Source: JBAYHA01 sp041666425 (GTDB taxonomy: Bacteria > Patescibacteriota > Patescibacteriia > UBA11705 > JABHMO01). Taken from it: a stretch of DNA of 30,807 bases. The number at the start of each line of letters is the position of its first letter. The stretch's first letter is position 1. The position numbers were made by a program, and so were the translations under genes. Under the pieces are notes generated by a model that was not told the origin of the DNA, searched no databases, and worked only from the letters and a program-made list of their open reading frames with translations. The stretch spans positions 1 to 30,807 of the forward strand of contig JBAYHA010000003.1 of NCBI GenBank assembly GCA_041666425.1. The letters run 5' to 3'. Positions 30,799 to 30,807 of the stretch are shown piece after piece.

Positions 30799-30807
30799 TT
30801 TTTTTCC

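Overview
The window is AT-rich bacterial DNA with every gene on the + strand. It most resembles a Patescibacteria (CPR, Parcubacteria-like) chromosome. The reasons are small single-copy housekeeping genes, scavenging-type enzymes (deoxynucleoside kinase, QueH), a reduced type IV pilus locus, a membrane-anchored ClpC-like ATPase preceded by a small membrane protein, a LigA with a CPR-like N-terminal variation, and many short palindromic repeats between genes. TGA appears to be a normal stop. The phylum call is an inference from gene content.

Layout: the 3' part of gap (1-732); a pilus block of prepilin peptidase and four pilin-like genes, with a Bro-N/DinD-like gene embedded in it (925-5209); an EamA transporter (5357-6226); ligA (6285-8297); accessory cluster I, three unfamiliar genes (8488-11200); gatC-gatA (11304-13064); a membrane protein with a HEPN-like motif; two PKD-type surface proteins; a PF04020-type membrane protein; queH; a UvrD-family helicase; a deoxynucleoside kinase; a two-gene operon for a small membrane protein and a ClpC-like ATPase (19685-22794); accessory cluster II, four unfamiliar genes (22839-25718); mutS (25812-28388), mutL (28568-30403) and infA (30583-30798).

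Two styles of gene expression coexist. Several housekeeping genes (ligA, gatC, mutS, infA, the ClpC-like operon) have recognisable promoters only 0-15 nt ahead of ATG and no Shine-Dalgarno sequence. The seven accessory genes all carry GGAGG exactly 5 nt before ATG. Their five transcription units share one design: a terminator, then TTGACA-N17-(T-A-rich -10), then a second TTGACA-like motif 44-46 nt after the first, a leader, the gene(s) and a strong terminator. This looks like a regulon of self-contained expression cassettes encoding proteins I do not recognise.

The ClpC-like protein is the strongest single-protein lead. It has a zinc ribbon, two membrane segments and Clp_N-like repeats. Its first AAA+ domain has lost the Walker A lysine, both Walker B acids, the pore tyrosine and the arginine-finger residues. 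Its second domain keeps the ATPase motifs but lacks the GYVG pore loop.

The spacers hold several families of palindromic elements whose outer arms differ between copies yet remain complementary, and arrays of degenerate 8-nt words. Four arrays are arranged head-to-head directly after stop codons, forming long hairpins.
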